DNA of 11,567 nt from Irpex lacteus (GCA_001986395.2 MQVO02000283.1:1-11567); one strand, 5' to 3'. Counted from the stretch's first letter, positions 1 to 8,146 are shown. Made by a program: numbers and translations. The notes: generated by a model from the sequence alone, not told the origin.

Positions 1-179
1 AAGCTTGAAATAGTGAATAATTGTTGAAAGATAATTAACATTTCATGAAGGTTTAACAACTACAGGTGAGTATCACTAACAATAATCCTGACACGAACAT
101 CCGGCATTATCTAATCGGGAATGATGACATAGTCTGAACATAACGTGAGTTATTGAAGTAATGAATAAAATGCATTACG

Positions 180-880
180 GGTAACAAAATTATTAATACA
201 ACAAACCTTTTCCAAATCTCTTGAATGTTTGGCTTAATGTCCGAAGTTTAAATTTTCTAGTTAGGGTAAGTGCACATACTCGGTTATTTACCAGATGAAT
301 CATTGTGACGTGCTTCTATTATTGACAAAGTCATAATAGTTATATAACCCTATAATCACTGAGTTATAGTAACAAATTATGTCTGGATGTTAAAAGTTGA
401 CCATGTTACCTAAAAATTTTCCTCGGTACATTAACTTTTTGTTTTGTTTGCGAGGTTATCAGTCTGATTACACCTCTGTTTTTCAGTGTGAGCAGTACTT
501 TATTTATACCCATATGGAATCTGAAACGTGTTTTCTTACGGCGTGAAATAATACATTAATTGATTTTTATTTGCTCAATGTACTTACTGGTACCGATTTT
601 GTTAGGAGCCATTATCAGATATCCTAGGAAAGCTACAGGTTTTTGAGAGTACTCAACTATTCCAGTTTTATCTTTATTGAATTATAGTGATAACTTGTCT
701 TCAACAAACGATTGGACCTCCTTAAGATTTTCTCAGCTAGTTCGGGGCTTCCCTCTACTCCTATTATAAAGTCAACTGCATACCTCGCATAGACCACCTT
801 AATGTACTAAGCCCCTCTATGCAAATTAGGTGTTATTAGGAGTTGATTACGGAGTAAGTTGTATTCTTCCCACCGCGACA
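180..880 (-). pseudogene. Decayed group II intron reverse transcriptase / maturase
   Basis: Read on the minus strand, this stretch gives pieces of a group II intron-encoded protein in at least three frames. The first piece (about 878-660) runs into the RT active-site block as VVYARYAVDFIIGVEGSPEL; families normally have YADD, so here one catalytic Asp is Val. A second frame (636-556) holds the conserved FLGY block of the RT thumb boundary. A third (549-409) and later pieces match the maturase X domain: a YNYYDFVNN stretch near 330, then a TLTRKFKLRT motif near 241-270 and KRFGKGLLY near 210. TAG, TAA and frame changes interrupt it, and one internal TGA sits where Trp is expected (mold mitochondrial code). 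Such proteins help splice and mobilise their intron, but this copy cannot be functional. No host exon or intron ribozyme domain was identified. The region 1-180 may hold the tail, but no HNH motif could be made out there. It ends near the palindromic repeat at 932. Confidence 0.85.
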
Positions 881-931
881 AATTGTATTCTTTTTTTTGG
901 TCAGTATTTTAGTTTATTCTGTAACACCAAA

Positions 932-980
932 CCAAAAAAACTAATTAGAATTAGAAATAATTCTAACTAGTTTTTTTGGG
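932..980. repeat. Palindromic element copy 1
   Basis: This is an inverted repeat with arms CCAAAAAAACTAATTAGAAT and ATTCTAACTAGTTTTTTTGG around a short AT spacer. It belongs to the dispersed family found through the window and lies between the decayed maturase and the 3' end of cox2. As a stem-loop it could act as a processing or stability signal downstream of cox2, but that is inference. Confidence 0.85.
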
Positions 981-1036
981 AATGTGTAGGTGGAGATGAC
1001 TTATATTTAAAGGGGGTATAAAATAAATTTATTAAG

Positions 1037-1791
1037 TTAAACAGAGTCGATCCAAGCTAAATAGTCTTGTACTGAAACTGCTTCCACTGCTATTGGCATG
1101 AAACCGTGCCATACTCCACAGATTTCTGAACATTGTCCGTAGAATACTCCTGTTCTTTCAGCTAAGAAAGAAGTTTGGTTTAGTCTTCCTGGTACAGCAT
1201 CTATTTTTACTCCTAATGAAGGTACTGCCCATGAGTGAATAACATCAGCTCCTGTAACAATAACTCTTATATGAGTATCAACAGGTACTATTACTCTATT
1301 ATCTACATCTAATAATCTAAATTGACCTAATTCTAAATCTGATTCTGGAATCATATATGAATCAAATTCTATAGAATCACCACTATCATTTACATAATCA
1401 CTGTATTCGTATGACCAATACCATTGATGTCCTACAACTTTAATTGTTATTGTAGGTGAGATAACTTCATCTAATAAATATAATAATCTGAATGAAGGGA
1501 AAGCAATAGCAATTAAGATAAAAGCTGGTGTGATTGTCCAGATTAATTCAATTAATGTACCGTGATTTAAGTATTTATGTACAATTGCACTTTTACTACT
1601 ATTATAGTAATAAATAATTGAAGTTAATACCCAGAAAACTCCTACTGAAATTACAACAAGGTAAAAAAAGATTGTGTTGTGTAATTCAACAATCCCAGTG
1701 AATCCTGGAGCTGCACTATCTTGGAAACCTATTTGCCAAGGATGTGGAGCATCATTAAAATAGTATTTAAAAAAGAAAAATTAAAAATCAT
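1037..1791 (-). CDS. cox2: Cytochrome c oxidase subunit 2, with apparent one-base frame break near the N-terminus
   Basis: Subunit 2 of complex IV in the mitochondrial inner membrane accepts electrons from cytochrome c at its CuA centre. Two membrane helices are visible (about residues 39-62 and 80-104), followed by the intermembrane-space cupredoxin domain. The aromatic stretch [10 protein letters not shown] is intact. CuA ligands are present: His186 (in VIHSW), then C221, E223, C225, H229 and M232 in [14 protein letters not shown]. The body is open from 1756 to a TAA at 1037-1039, but it has no in-frame ATG before residue 147. An ATG at 1791-1789 opens 12 codons ([12 protein letters not shown]) in another frame. 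These join smoothly to [11 protein letters not shown] if one A is missing at about 1756, giving 251 residues, the usual length. The break may be a sequencing error, a real mutation or recoding. Leucine is almost always TTA, unlike the nad5 piece. The gene follows trnE on the same strand across a long AT-rich spacer. Confidence 0.95.
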
Positions 1792-1981
1792 TTTTATTTA
1801 AAATTTGTGTATACCTTAGGTAATATATTACTAATACCAATTTATATTAAGATTAAATTATTTTTTTAGTTTTTGTCCTTTGTTTATAGATAAGAAAATA
1901 AGATTATTTATTTTCTTCTTATGTAATAAAAATAAAGAGGGTAAGTATTAGAAATAAAAAATAAATTATAAAAAAATATAA

Positions 1982-2023
1982 CCCCAAAAAAACTAGGAAT
2001 TAGAAATAATTAGTTTTTTTGGG
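1982..2023. repeat. Palindromic element copy 2
   Basis: Arms CCCCAAAAAAACTAGGAATT and AATTAGTTTTTTTGGG with a short loop. It is followed by GATTGG, a tail shared by several copies of this family. It lies in the spacer upstream of cox2. Confidence 0.85.
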
Positions 2024-2107
2024 ATTGGATTAAAGTAATAAATTTATACTCTCAGCTCATACTTTATAATTTATTAAACATAAAGTATTAAAGTACAGTT
2101 TTGTTTC

Positions 2108-2160
2108 ACCCTCCCTCCTCCCCTTTTTTTTTATATAAAAAAAGGATAGAGGGGGGAGGA
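2108..2160. repeat. Long imperfect hairpin (CCTCC...GGAGG)
   Basis: The left arm is a pyrimidine tract of CCTCC and CCCC followed by Ts. The right arm is the complementary purine tract ending GGGGGGAGG, with an ATATA turn between. It could form a strong stem in DNA or RNA. Its role is unknown; slipped replication of homopolymers is a likely origin. Confidence 0.6.
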
Positions 2161-2310
2161 TAGAGGATGTACTGCTGAAAAATATTATTTAGTAAAACTA
2201 AATAAACCACTGCTAAACCTAAGGTGTTATATAGTATAAATACTATTCTGAGTATAAAATAGACAGTGAAAGATTATGATAAAATAAAATATATATAATA
2301 ATATAGCTAT

Positions 2311-2430
2311 CCCCCACCCTGTGGGCCCCACTTGATTTATAAGGGCCCCACATTCCACAATCCACAATCCACAATCCACAAAGTGGGCTGGGGTGGGCTG
2401 GGCTGGCGTGGGCGGCAAGGAGGGGTGGGC
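2311..2430. repeat. GC-rich island with TCCACAA tandem and G-run cluster
   Basis: This 120-base block is strikingly GC-rich against its surroundings. It contains a near-palindrome GTGGGCCCCAC (about 2320-2330) with a second GGGCCCCAC at about 2343-2351, four perfect tandem copies of TCCACAA (2354-2381), and then a G-rich tract. In the tract, runs at 2385-2387, 2390-2393, 2395-2397 and 2400-2402 are separated by loops of 2, 1 and 2 bases, which fits a canonical G-quadruplex pattern on the plus strand. Further GGG runs follow at 2410-2412 and 2422-2429. It resembles the GC clusters of yeast mitochondrial DNA in character, though not obviously in sequence. Confidence 0.7.
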
Positions 2431-2485
2431 AAATTTATTAAATATATATTCTTTTTTTGATTTTATTTCTTCCCTTTTTTTTTAA

Positions 2486-2510
2486 TTAAATTAAATTAAA
2501 TTAAATTAAA
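2486..2510. repeat. TTAAA pentanucleotide tandem repeat
   Basis: Five consecutive copies of TTAAA with flanking partial units form a microsatellite in the cox2 upstream spacer. Likely length-variable between isolates; no function implied. Confidence 0.8.
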
Positions 2511-2709
2511 TTATTAAAAAGAAAAAGACCAAAATATATTATTACTTATAAAAATTTATAAGAAAATAATACATGCCCCCCTTTTTTTATTTATAGAGGG
2601 CAGTGCAACGTTAGCTCTGGAAAAGAAAGTTAAATCTAACTTTCCTTTATTCTTTTTCTCCTTTTTTTTATTATTATAAAAATAAAAAGGCATAAAGAAA
2701 TTAAGAATA

Positions 2710-2780
2710 TAGTCTTTATCAGAATCGAACTGATACTTGCTACGTGAAGGGTAGCTGTACTGCCTTTATACAAAAAGACC
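2710..2780 (-). tRNA. trnE: tRNA-Glu (anticodon UUC)
   Basis: The minus strand folds as a 71-base cloverleaf. The acceptor stem GGTCTTT/AAAGACT has a G-U end pair and discriminator A, the D stem is short, and the anticodon stem is GCTAC/GTAGC with loop CCTTCAC. The T arm is ATCAG/CTGAT with loop TTCGATT. Anticodon TTC reads GAA/GAG glutamate codons. The base before the anticodon is C rather than the nearly universal U33, which is unusual. It lies 20 bases downstream of trnM on the same strand. Confidence 0.88.
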
Positions 2781-2800
2781 CGGTCTTTATTTTATTTCTA

Positions 2801-2872
2801 TTGCGGCATCAGGAATTGAACCTGCTCTAACAGCTCATGAGGCTATTGTGCCAACCTTTACACTATACCGCA
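2801..2872 (-). tRNA. trnM: tRNA-Met (anticodon CAU)
   Basis: A 72-base cloverleaf on the minus strand. The acceptor stem is TGCGGTA/TGCCGCA with discriminator A, and the D arm is GTG...CAC. The anticodon stem is ATAGC/GCTGT with loop CTCATGA (U33, anticodon CAT), and the T arm centres on CAGG/CCTG. Whether it is the initiator or elongator methionine tRNA, or a modified-C isoleucine tRNA, cannot be decided from sequence alone; Met is the simplest reading. Confidence 0.9.
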
Positions 2873-2998
2873 TGTATGGACACTATCTTATTATTAAGAT
2901 TCCACCCCTACTCTTTTCTTTCTATGAGTTAGAGCATCCTTCCCTAAACTGCGTTTCGATCAATTAATGTCTTTTTGTTGAACAGTTTTATTATCATA

Positions 2999-3055
2999 CC
3001 CCAAAAAACTAGGGTCGCTATCGCGGTAGAATTAATTATAACTAGTTTTTTGGTG
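2999..3055. repeat. Palindromic element copy 3, GC-bearing loop
   Basis: Arms CCCCAAAAAACTAG and CTAGTTTTTTGG. The loop carries a GC-rich GTCGCTATCGCGGT segment not present in the other copies, suggesting a nested insertion. The downstream flank TGGATTG matches the tail of other copies. Confidence 0.85.
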
Positions 3056-3381
3056 GATTGTTTGGATTTATAATATTCATTCCTTGTTTATTACACATGC
3101 CTTCCTCTTTATCGATGGAACTATCCCTTTCCACCCACACCTTTAAGTCTTACTAGTCTCCTATTAAACTTTCATAGATCTTAAACTTGGATATATCTTA
3201 TTACTTGCTGAAATCTTATTACTCTTTCCTTACTTCAAAATATAATGAAAATGAGAGACTTGGTTTAAGTTATACTCTCTTATATTTTACTATCATTTAT
3301 AGCTATTTTACTATCGTTAATAGATATTAATAAACCTTTTTTAATCTTAATATCCAATATATAATAATAATCTTCACAGAT

Positions 3382-3429
3382 CCCCCAAAAAACTAGGAAT
3401 TATAATTAATTCTAACTAGTTTTTGTGGG
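3382..3429. repeat. Palindromic element copy 4
   Basis: Arms CCCCCAAAAAACTAGGAATT and AATTCTAACTAGTTTTTGTGGG with a few AT bases between. One mismatch (GTGGG) interrupts the right terminal G run. Confidence 0.85.
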
Positions 3430-3733
3430 TTATTTTAAAACTAGAATCTAAATTACCTAGTTTTCTTCTATTTTTAATAAATTATTATAGTTTTCTCCTT
3501 TTTTATTTAATTAAAAAAAGGGTAGAGAGAATTATAGTTAGTAAGAGAGAGATTGTATATATTAATAATTATTTTATGTTTTTTATATCTTTATTTTTTT
3601 TAATAAATTATTTTAGTAAAATTTATACTCTCTTATATAATTAAATACTTTTTTATTTAGATATAACTTAAATTAAAATATATTTATTTAATTATTTTTA
3701 TTTATAATATTTTATTTAATTTTATGTATTCTT

Positions 3734-3848
3734 CCCCAAAAAACTAGTTATAATTCTTTCATCCGCGATTATTAAAATTTAATTAAATTAAATTTTAATT
3801 AGAGCCTAGTTTTTTGGAATGGAATTAGAAATAATTAGTTTTTTTGGG
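3734..3848. repeat. Palindromic element copy 5, compound and nested
   Basis: A left arm CCCCAAAAAACTAGTTATAA is separated from a right arm GCCTAGTTTTTTGG (ending near 3817) by about 55 bases that include a near-perfect AT palindrome at 3771-3800. A second right arm (AATTAGTTTTTTTGGG, 3832-3847) follows at once. It looks like one element interrupted by another hairpin and fused to part of a second element. The same inner hairpin recurs at 8766-8792, and the GAGCCTAGTTTTTT half recurs at 9360. Confidence 0.8.
3771..3800. repeat. AT palindrome nested in palindromic element; second copy at 8766
   Basis: ATTAAAATTTAATT pairs with AATTAAATTTTAATT to form a long AT stem inside element copy 5. A slightly shorter version, with matching flanks TTATTAAAATTT and TTTTAATTAG, occurs at 8766-8792. 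Confidence 0.75.
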
Positions 3849-4049
3849 TGGATGATTAAACTATAGATCCAGCAATGACAATAAAGCAATAGGATTACAA
3901 TTATATTGAAAATATGAATATTAAGATTTAATTTATGATTTAGTTTAAACTATTATATAAGAATCATCTGTTCCCTTTTTAATATCTTAACTTTAAATTA
4001 AAATAAAATTTATTACTAACTCCCTTTTTTTTATAAAACAAAAGAATAA

Positions 4050-4070
4050 GCCACTCTACCAGAAAGTGGC
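4050..4070. repeat. GCCACT/AGTGGC hairpin
   Basis: GCCACT (4050-4055) and AGTGGC (4065-4070) form a perfect six-pair stem with a nine-base loop, about 35 bases beyond the estimated 3' end of rnl. The same stem ends recur at 5574-5586, 7119-7190 and 8713-8733. It might serve as an rRNA 3' processing signal, but that is inference. Confidence 0.55.
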
Positions 4071-5562
4071 TGGGCTGAAAGATTTTTTATTGACAATAAT
4101 TGAGCATATAGTCTATTTAATAAATTAGTAATGTTAAACTTAATACTTTACAGTACTTACATTTACATCCTATCAAGAAATGTTCTATTTCTTAAAAAAT
4201 TAAAATATACTAAAGATATTTTAATGATAGTATCTAGGGATAGTTTCGTGCATTTATTCCTTCAGCACTTATCTAATATGTTTGTGGCTACCCAACTATG
4301 CATTTTTAATTTTTTATGCAATTATTTCAACAATTGGTACACTATAGAAACACAGCCTATTGATCCTTTCGTACTAGAAGGTCTCTCCCTTTTTACTATT
4401 TATCCCTCCAGAAGATAGGGACCATACTGACTCACGTCGTATTAAACCCAACTCGCGTAACCTTTTAATCGGCGAACAGCCGAACCCTTCCGAGCTTTTG
4501 CCCCCGGAGGATAGGTTGAGTCGACATCGAGGTGCCAAACAGCTGGGACAATGTGTACTCTCACCAGCTATCAGCCTGTTATCCCTAGCGTAACTTTTAT
4601 CGATTGATCCCCGTCTATTCCATAATATAGCGAGGGGTCACTATGCCCTACTTACGTATCTGTCCGACTTCTAAGTCTATCAGTTAAGCATGCTCTAGCC
4701 ATTACGCCATTACAACCTTTATCACTGGTTGATTGATCTCCTTTCAAAAATCTAGCTATACCTTAAAAATTTTTAATATAAATAATAAATAATCATCAAT
4801 TTTAATAACAAATTGATTTTATATGTCTGTATATAAGCGTCTTATATTTTTTTTAATTAAAACTATGGATGCATTTTGATACTCTTTCAAAAGCGACCGC
4901 CCCAGTCAAACTGCCCATTAGTCAACTATCTCTCTATCTATTAAATAAGAGGTAAATTTAATCTGAAACCAAAGTCTTAAGGTATCTCACCTTTCGTCTA
5001 TCGACATCCCTAATCACTTCATACTAAGGTTTGATTAACATGATGACTAACTACAGTAAAGCTGCATAGGGTCTTCCCGTCCACCTGGAGGTAACCCGCA
5101 TCTGCACGGGTAATTCAATTTCACTGAGCAAGTTGTAGAGACAGTGAGACCATCGTTAAACTATTGATACCGGACCACATTTAATGGCCAATTTATTTTG
5201 CTACCTTAGGATCCTCATAGTTAAGACCGCTATTAACCATTGATTGATTAGTAATAGTTATCCTATCACCTCTCTTATTTATTTGGCATTGGGCAAGTTT
5301 CATCCAGAATACTATGATATTAATCATTGCTCTGAATTGTGTTTTTAGTAAACAGTCGGGGCCTCCGATTTTGTGCCACCTATATCCTTTTTAAGAATTA
5401 AAAAAAAAAGGGTAATAGGTTCCTCTTATCGTCTAACTTTAGAGGAGAACTTGCCGAGTTCCTTAACAACTTTTAGCTCTACGCCTTGGTATACTCTACC
5501 TACGAACCTGTGTCGGTTTAGGGTACGGTAGATTAAAAATTAAAAATAAAATAATAATTGTT

Positions 5563-5598
5563 CCCCTTGCCCAAAGCCAGTGGCTTAAGGCAGGGGCA
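5563..5598. repeat. Nested GC hairpin inside rnl
   Basis: CCCCTTGCC pairs with GGCAGGGG around an inner AAGCCA/TGGCTT stem. It is GC-rich against an AT-rich variable region of the rRNA and contains the GCC.GTGGC motif shared with other hairpins here. It could be an rRNA expansion helix or an inserted GC cluster. Confidence 0.65.
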
Positions 5599-6474
5599 GT
5601 AAAGATTACTATTTAATTTAAAAAAAACTTTATTTTCCCGGTTCAAAAAGAACTTTAGGTTTTAAACTCATCAGTCAAAACATTGGTTTTGAACCTTAGA
5701 GGCCGCATTAACATAAGGAGGTTTAACCTTTCCTTATAACCCTTTCGTATTCGGCGAGAAGTATTATAACTTCTTTTTACGTTACTCATGTCAGCATTAT
5801 CTCTTCAGTATCCTATAAATAATGAAACACTATTTAATTTCAGGTTTCCTGAATGTTCTACTACCTAGATTTAGAATAGAATTATTTGACTATTCTAAAG
5901 CAACACGATATCGGTTGATTATTTAAGACCCGTTAAATTTTCGGTGCGACATTCTGAAGACTGATACGTTGTTACAAACGGTCATTAAAAGATAGCGACT
6001 ACCAGGCTCACTTTACAGTTGCGTTCAATTTTGCTACTACCTTAATTTCACTTAATAATCATTTGGGACCTTGATTCGTGTTCTCGGCTGTTTCCGTCTT
6101 GACTACCCACCTTAGCATGAGTAGTCTGAATATCTATCATCAATTTATGTAATTCCGAGATTCTCTTCCATTGGTAAGATTTTTACGTCCCCGCAACTTA
6201 AACATTGATTATAATTAAAAATTATAATTTATTTGGAATTGAGTGCTGTACCTTCATAAATTTTGTATAGATGTCATACCTACATATGTTTCGTAGAAAA
6301 CCAGCTATCACTAGGTCAGATTGGCATTTCACCGCTTCCCTAAACTCATCGGAGAATTATGCAACATTCACCCGTTCGATCCATTCATCATTTAAGATTA
6401 AAATCTGGTCTAGGGAAGATCACCTAGCTTCGGGTCTAATAGAAGTAACTTATCCAACACTAATTTAGTTAATA

Positions 6475-6525
6475 CCCCAAAAACACTAGTAATTATAAAT
6501 AATTCTAACTAGTTTTTTTGGGGGG
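6475..6525. repeat. Palindromic element copy 6, inserted within rnl
   Basis: CCCCAAAAACACTAGTAATT and ATAATTCTAACTAGTTTTTTTGGGG flank a short AT loop inside the rRNA gene. Outside it, TTTAGTTAAT and TTACTAATTAAA are partly complementary, so the element would extend an rRNA helix rather than break a conserved core. No clear target duplication is visible. Confidence 0.85.
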
Positions 6526-7118
6526 TTTTACTAATTAAATTTTATGTCCAGTCGCTTTCGCTAGGGCTTTTAACCTTGCTACTCCCATTAACTTGCTGAC
6601 CCATTATGCAAAAGGTACGCCGTCATTTTAAAAAACTTCGACTGCTTATAGAGTTACTAATTCAAGACTATTTCACAATGTCTATAACATTACTTTTTCA
6701 ACTTTTCCTTCACAGTACTTTTCACTATCGCTAAATTTATAATACTTAGCCTTAGAGGATGGTTCCCCTATATTCCGACAAGTTAACTCTCATCGTACTT
6801 TATATTTTTATTAGAATATTAATTTAATATTCGATAATTTTTTTAATTACACAGGACTTTCACCTTCTTTGGTTACTTTATTCATACTTATTTATTTAAT
6901 ATTTCTTCCCTTTTTTTTTTATTATTAAATAAATAAAAAGGTACATAAGATAAATACTATAAAATATTTTTATTATTACTTTAATTGTAAAAAATTATCT
7001 TTTAGGCTAATCCGATTTCACTCACCATTACTCTCGGAGTCTCGGTTGATTTCCTTTCCTTTCCTTACTGAAATGGTTTACTTCAGGAAGTTTAAATATA
7101 AAGGTTTCCCTTAGGATC

Positions 7119-7190
7119 GCCACTTTATTTATTCCGTCCAGCCCCTCTCCCCCTAAAGATGATAGAGGATAGAGGATATTGGACAGTGGC
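7119..7190. repeat. GCCACT/AGTGGC-closed stem at the rnl 5' end
   Basis: GCCACT (7119-7124) and AGTGGC (7185-7190) close a stem that also includes GTCCA (7136-7140) and TGGAC (7180-7184). The loop carries tandem GATAGAG units (about 7161-7176). It lies at the estimated 5' end of rnl and may be the rRNA's first helix or an inserted hairpin. Confidence 0.5.
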
Positions 7191-7205
7191 TTTTGGTTTT
7201 ATACC

Positions 7206-7524
7206 TCCTTTTTTATAAATTTGCTAGTTATCCTTAAATAACTCCTTTAAAATACTATTTGATGTTAACTATATTGTCATCGATTCTTTTATTATTAAAA
7301 AAAGTTTTTTGTTTTATTAATTTATTTTTATTTGGGTTATCTATTAAAATTCGGCTTAAATTTAACAGCTCCCCGACGAAGTGTGGGACTTCAAAGAGTA
7401 CCAGGAGCCGAGAGGCAGATTGTTTATTGATTCTGTATGTACACAAATTTCTTCCAGATTTGGTATCCATAGTAACCACTCCCCCCTAAATTAAAAAAGT
7501 ATTGATTGAAGGGGGGAAAGCTTT
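7206..7524. other. Spacer upstream of rnl with unrecognised minus-strand ORF
   Basis: A minus-strand open frame (7255-7479, ATG start, 74 codons) begins VTMDTKSGRNLCTYRINKQS and ends in Lys/Asn-rich AT-driven sequence. I do not recognise it. Its first 45 residues have ordinary composition and could be a relic of an intron ORF, while the rest looks like spacer. It starts right beside the 32-bp repeat at 7477. The overlapping plus-strand frame is its shadow. Confidence 0.4.
7477..7508 (+). repeat. 32-bp direct repeat, copy 1 (second copy 9711-9742)
   Basis: The 32-base sequence beginning CACTCCCCCCTAAATTAAAA and ending GTATTGATTG is identical at both sites. At this site GGGGGG follows (7511-7516) and can pair with the C run, making a hairpin. 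It lies just upstream of the first nad4 fragment, and its partner lies upstream of the nad5 fragment. Confidence 0.9.
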
Positions 7525-7827
7525 ATAGTTGTGAAGGTCTATGCTAATTATATTACCCTAACTATCTCTACAGTAGTATTAATTCTATCACTACAGATAT
7601 GGTATTCCTTCTATATTTCTTTAAGTTAATATAAAGCAGTAGAGGATTATGTTACCTTATTGTCATCTACATATGGAGCCATTAATCTATACATAGTTAT
7701 ACTTACTACCTTTATAACGCCTATCTATGTACTAGCTAGTTGGAATAATGTATATCATAATGTACCTGCATTTATAATTGCTATATTTGTAGTGCTAGAT
7801 ATTCTTCTTTTTGATATTTTATTTTAA
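7525..7827 (+). pseudogene. nad4: nad4 fragment 1 (N-terminal region)
   Basis: A single plus-strand frame gives ITLTISTVVLILSLQIWYSF, one TAA (7627-7629), then YGAINLYIVILTTFITPIYV and LASWNN. It ends VVLDILLFDILF before TAA at 7825. This matches the N-terminal third of NADH dehydrogenase subunit 4, where ISLY..ILTTF.TPI is highly conserved, followed by the next helix. About 20 residues between SWNN and VVLDILLF seem deleted. Subunit 4 is a proton-pumping membrane subunit of complex I; this piece is non-functional. Leucine codons are a mixture with many CTA/CTT. The end overlaps the tail of the antisense endonuclease relic. Confidence 0.8.
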
Positions 7828-8146
7828 GTACCTCCCCTATTCTTTTTATTAATAATTACCTTCATTTGTTCGATCCACCGCATGTAGCTGTGAAGCTTCA
7901 GTCCTGTCAGAGGGTGAAGCCCGGAGAATAGAAGAAAGTAACCACTGTTGTCAGATCCCGTAGTGAAGTCATAACCAAAGTATTATAACCATCTGATGTG
8001 TGAATCTTTACACGAGTGTTAAATAGTAGCCGCAGTGCTTCAAACAGTACTAGATGTGGACGTTGCTTCAGACTAAAACAGAAATCACCGTTGGACTTAA
8101 TATGGAAGGATCCTTCAGCAATAGTAAATCCTACTACCATCCAAAA
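7824..8146 (-). pseudogene. LAGLIDADG homing endonuclease, C-terminal half, frameshifted
   Basis: The open part (8140-7907) starts WMVVGFTIAEGSFHIKSNGD, the second LAGLIDADG motif (GFTIAEGSF; the acidic Glu is present) of a two-motif endonuclease. After about 77 residues a one-base loss near 7908 shifts the frame. The neighbouring frame continues PLTGLKLHSYMRWIEQMK, the usual HPL.G.K..QY..W tail, to a TAA at 7824. The first motif and N-terminal half are missing. The relic begins exactly at the inner edge of a palindromic-element arm (8141). Enzymes of this family cut intronless alleles to home group I introns; no surrounding intron was recognised. Confidence 0.9.

Larger units (their letters stand above)
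1792..2709. other. AT-rich spacer with hairpins and tandem repeats
   Basis: No gene was found on either strand between the cox2 start and trnE. The stretch contains a palindromic element (1982-2023), a CT-rich/AG-rich hairpin (2108-2160), a GC-rich island (2311-2430), a TTAAA pentamer tandem (about 2486-2510) and a small perfect stem around 2624-2645 (GAAAGTTA/TAACTTTC). It would form the 5' leader of cox2 if cox2 is cotranscribed with the tRNAs. A short open frame on the minus strand at 2227-2418 translates the GC island into Pro-rich low-complexity sequence and is judged spurious. Confidence 0.75.
2873..4100. other. AT-rich spacer between trnM and rnl
   Basis: No protein or RNA gene was recognised here. 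A short plus-strand open frame at 3423-3644 is low-complexity Ile/Phe/Tyr/Leu sequence that begins inside a palindromic element and looks spurious. The stretch 2880-3000 is less AT-rich but folds into no tRNA that I could see, and no RNase P RNA core was recognised. It carries three palindromic elements (2999-3055, 3382-3429, 3734-3848) and a GCCACT hairpin at 4050-4070 close to the rnl 3' end. Confidence 0.7.
4105..7205 (-). rRNA. rnl: Mitochondrial large-subunit rRNA
   Basis: The minus strand carries the conserved blocks of 23S-type rRNA in order. Near the 5' end, AAGGAAATCAACCGAGACTC (about 7030-7070) matches domain I, and the region to 7120 aligns with positions 100-240 of the bacterial molecule. 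Domain II follows near 6600 (complement of GACCCATTATGCAAAAGGTA). Helix 69 lies at about 5195-5210 (complement of TTTTGCTACCTTAGG), and the peptidyl-transferase/GGGATAACAGGCTGATA block at 4568-4585. The sarcin-ricin loop is at about 4362-4390 (complement of CCTTTCGTACTAGAAGG). Spacing from domain I to the sarcin-ricin loop is only a few hundred bases longer than in E. coli, so no intron is present. Both ends are estimates. Variable regions carry AT-rich expansions, a palindromic element at 6475-6525 and a nested GC hairpin at 5563-5598. Open frames inside it (for example 4131-4418 and 6271-6468, plus) are spurious. Confidence 0.95.

Noticed and set aside
2227..2418. Minus-strand ORF rich in Pro and Gly
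   Set aside because: Translation of the GC-rich repeat island followed by AT-rich spacer; no protein family pattern.
2880..2990. Possible third tRNA or RNase P RNA after trnM
   Set aside because: No acceptor stem, T arm or RNase P core motif could be drawn on either strand.
3423..3644. Plus-strand Ile/Phe/Leu-rich ORF resembling a membrane protein
   Set aside because: It begins inside a palindromic element and is simple AT-rich sequence; the hydrophobicity is a composition artefact.
4040..4110. Possible tRNA next to the rnl 3' end
   Set aside because: The only structure is the short GCCACT/AGTGGC hairpin; no cloverleaf.
4131..4418. Plus-strand ORF of 95 codons
   Set aside because: It is the reverse strand of the rnl 3' domain, including the sarcin-ricin loop.
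6271..6468. Plus-strand ORF of 65 codons
   Set aside because: Antisense to conserved rnl sequence; composition explained by the rRNA.
4105..7205. A group I or II intron in rnl
   Set aside because: Spacing between conserved rRNA blocks is close to that of bacterial 23S, leaving no room for an intron.
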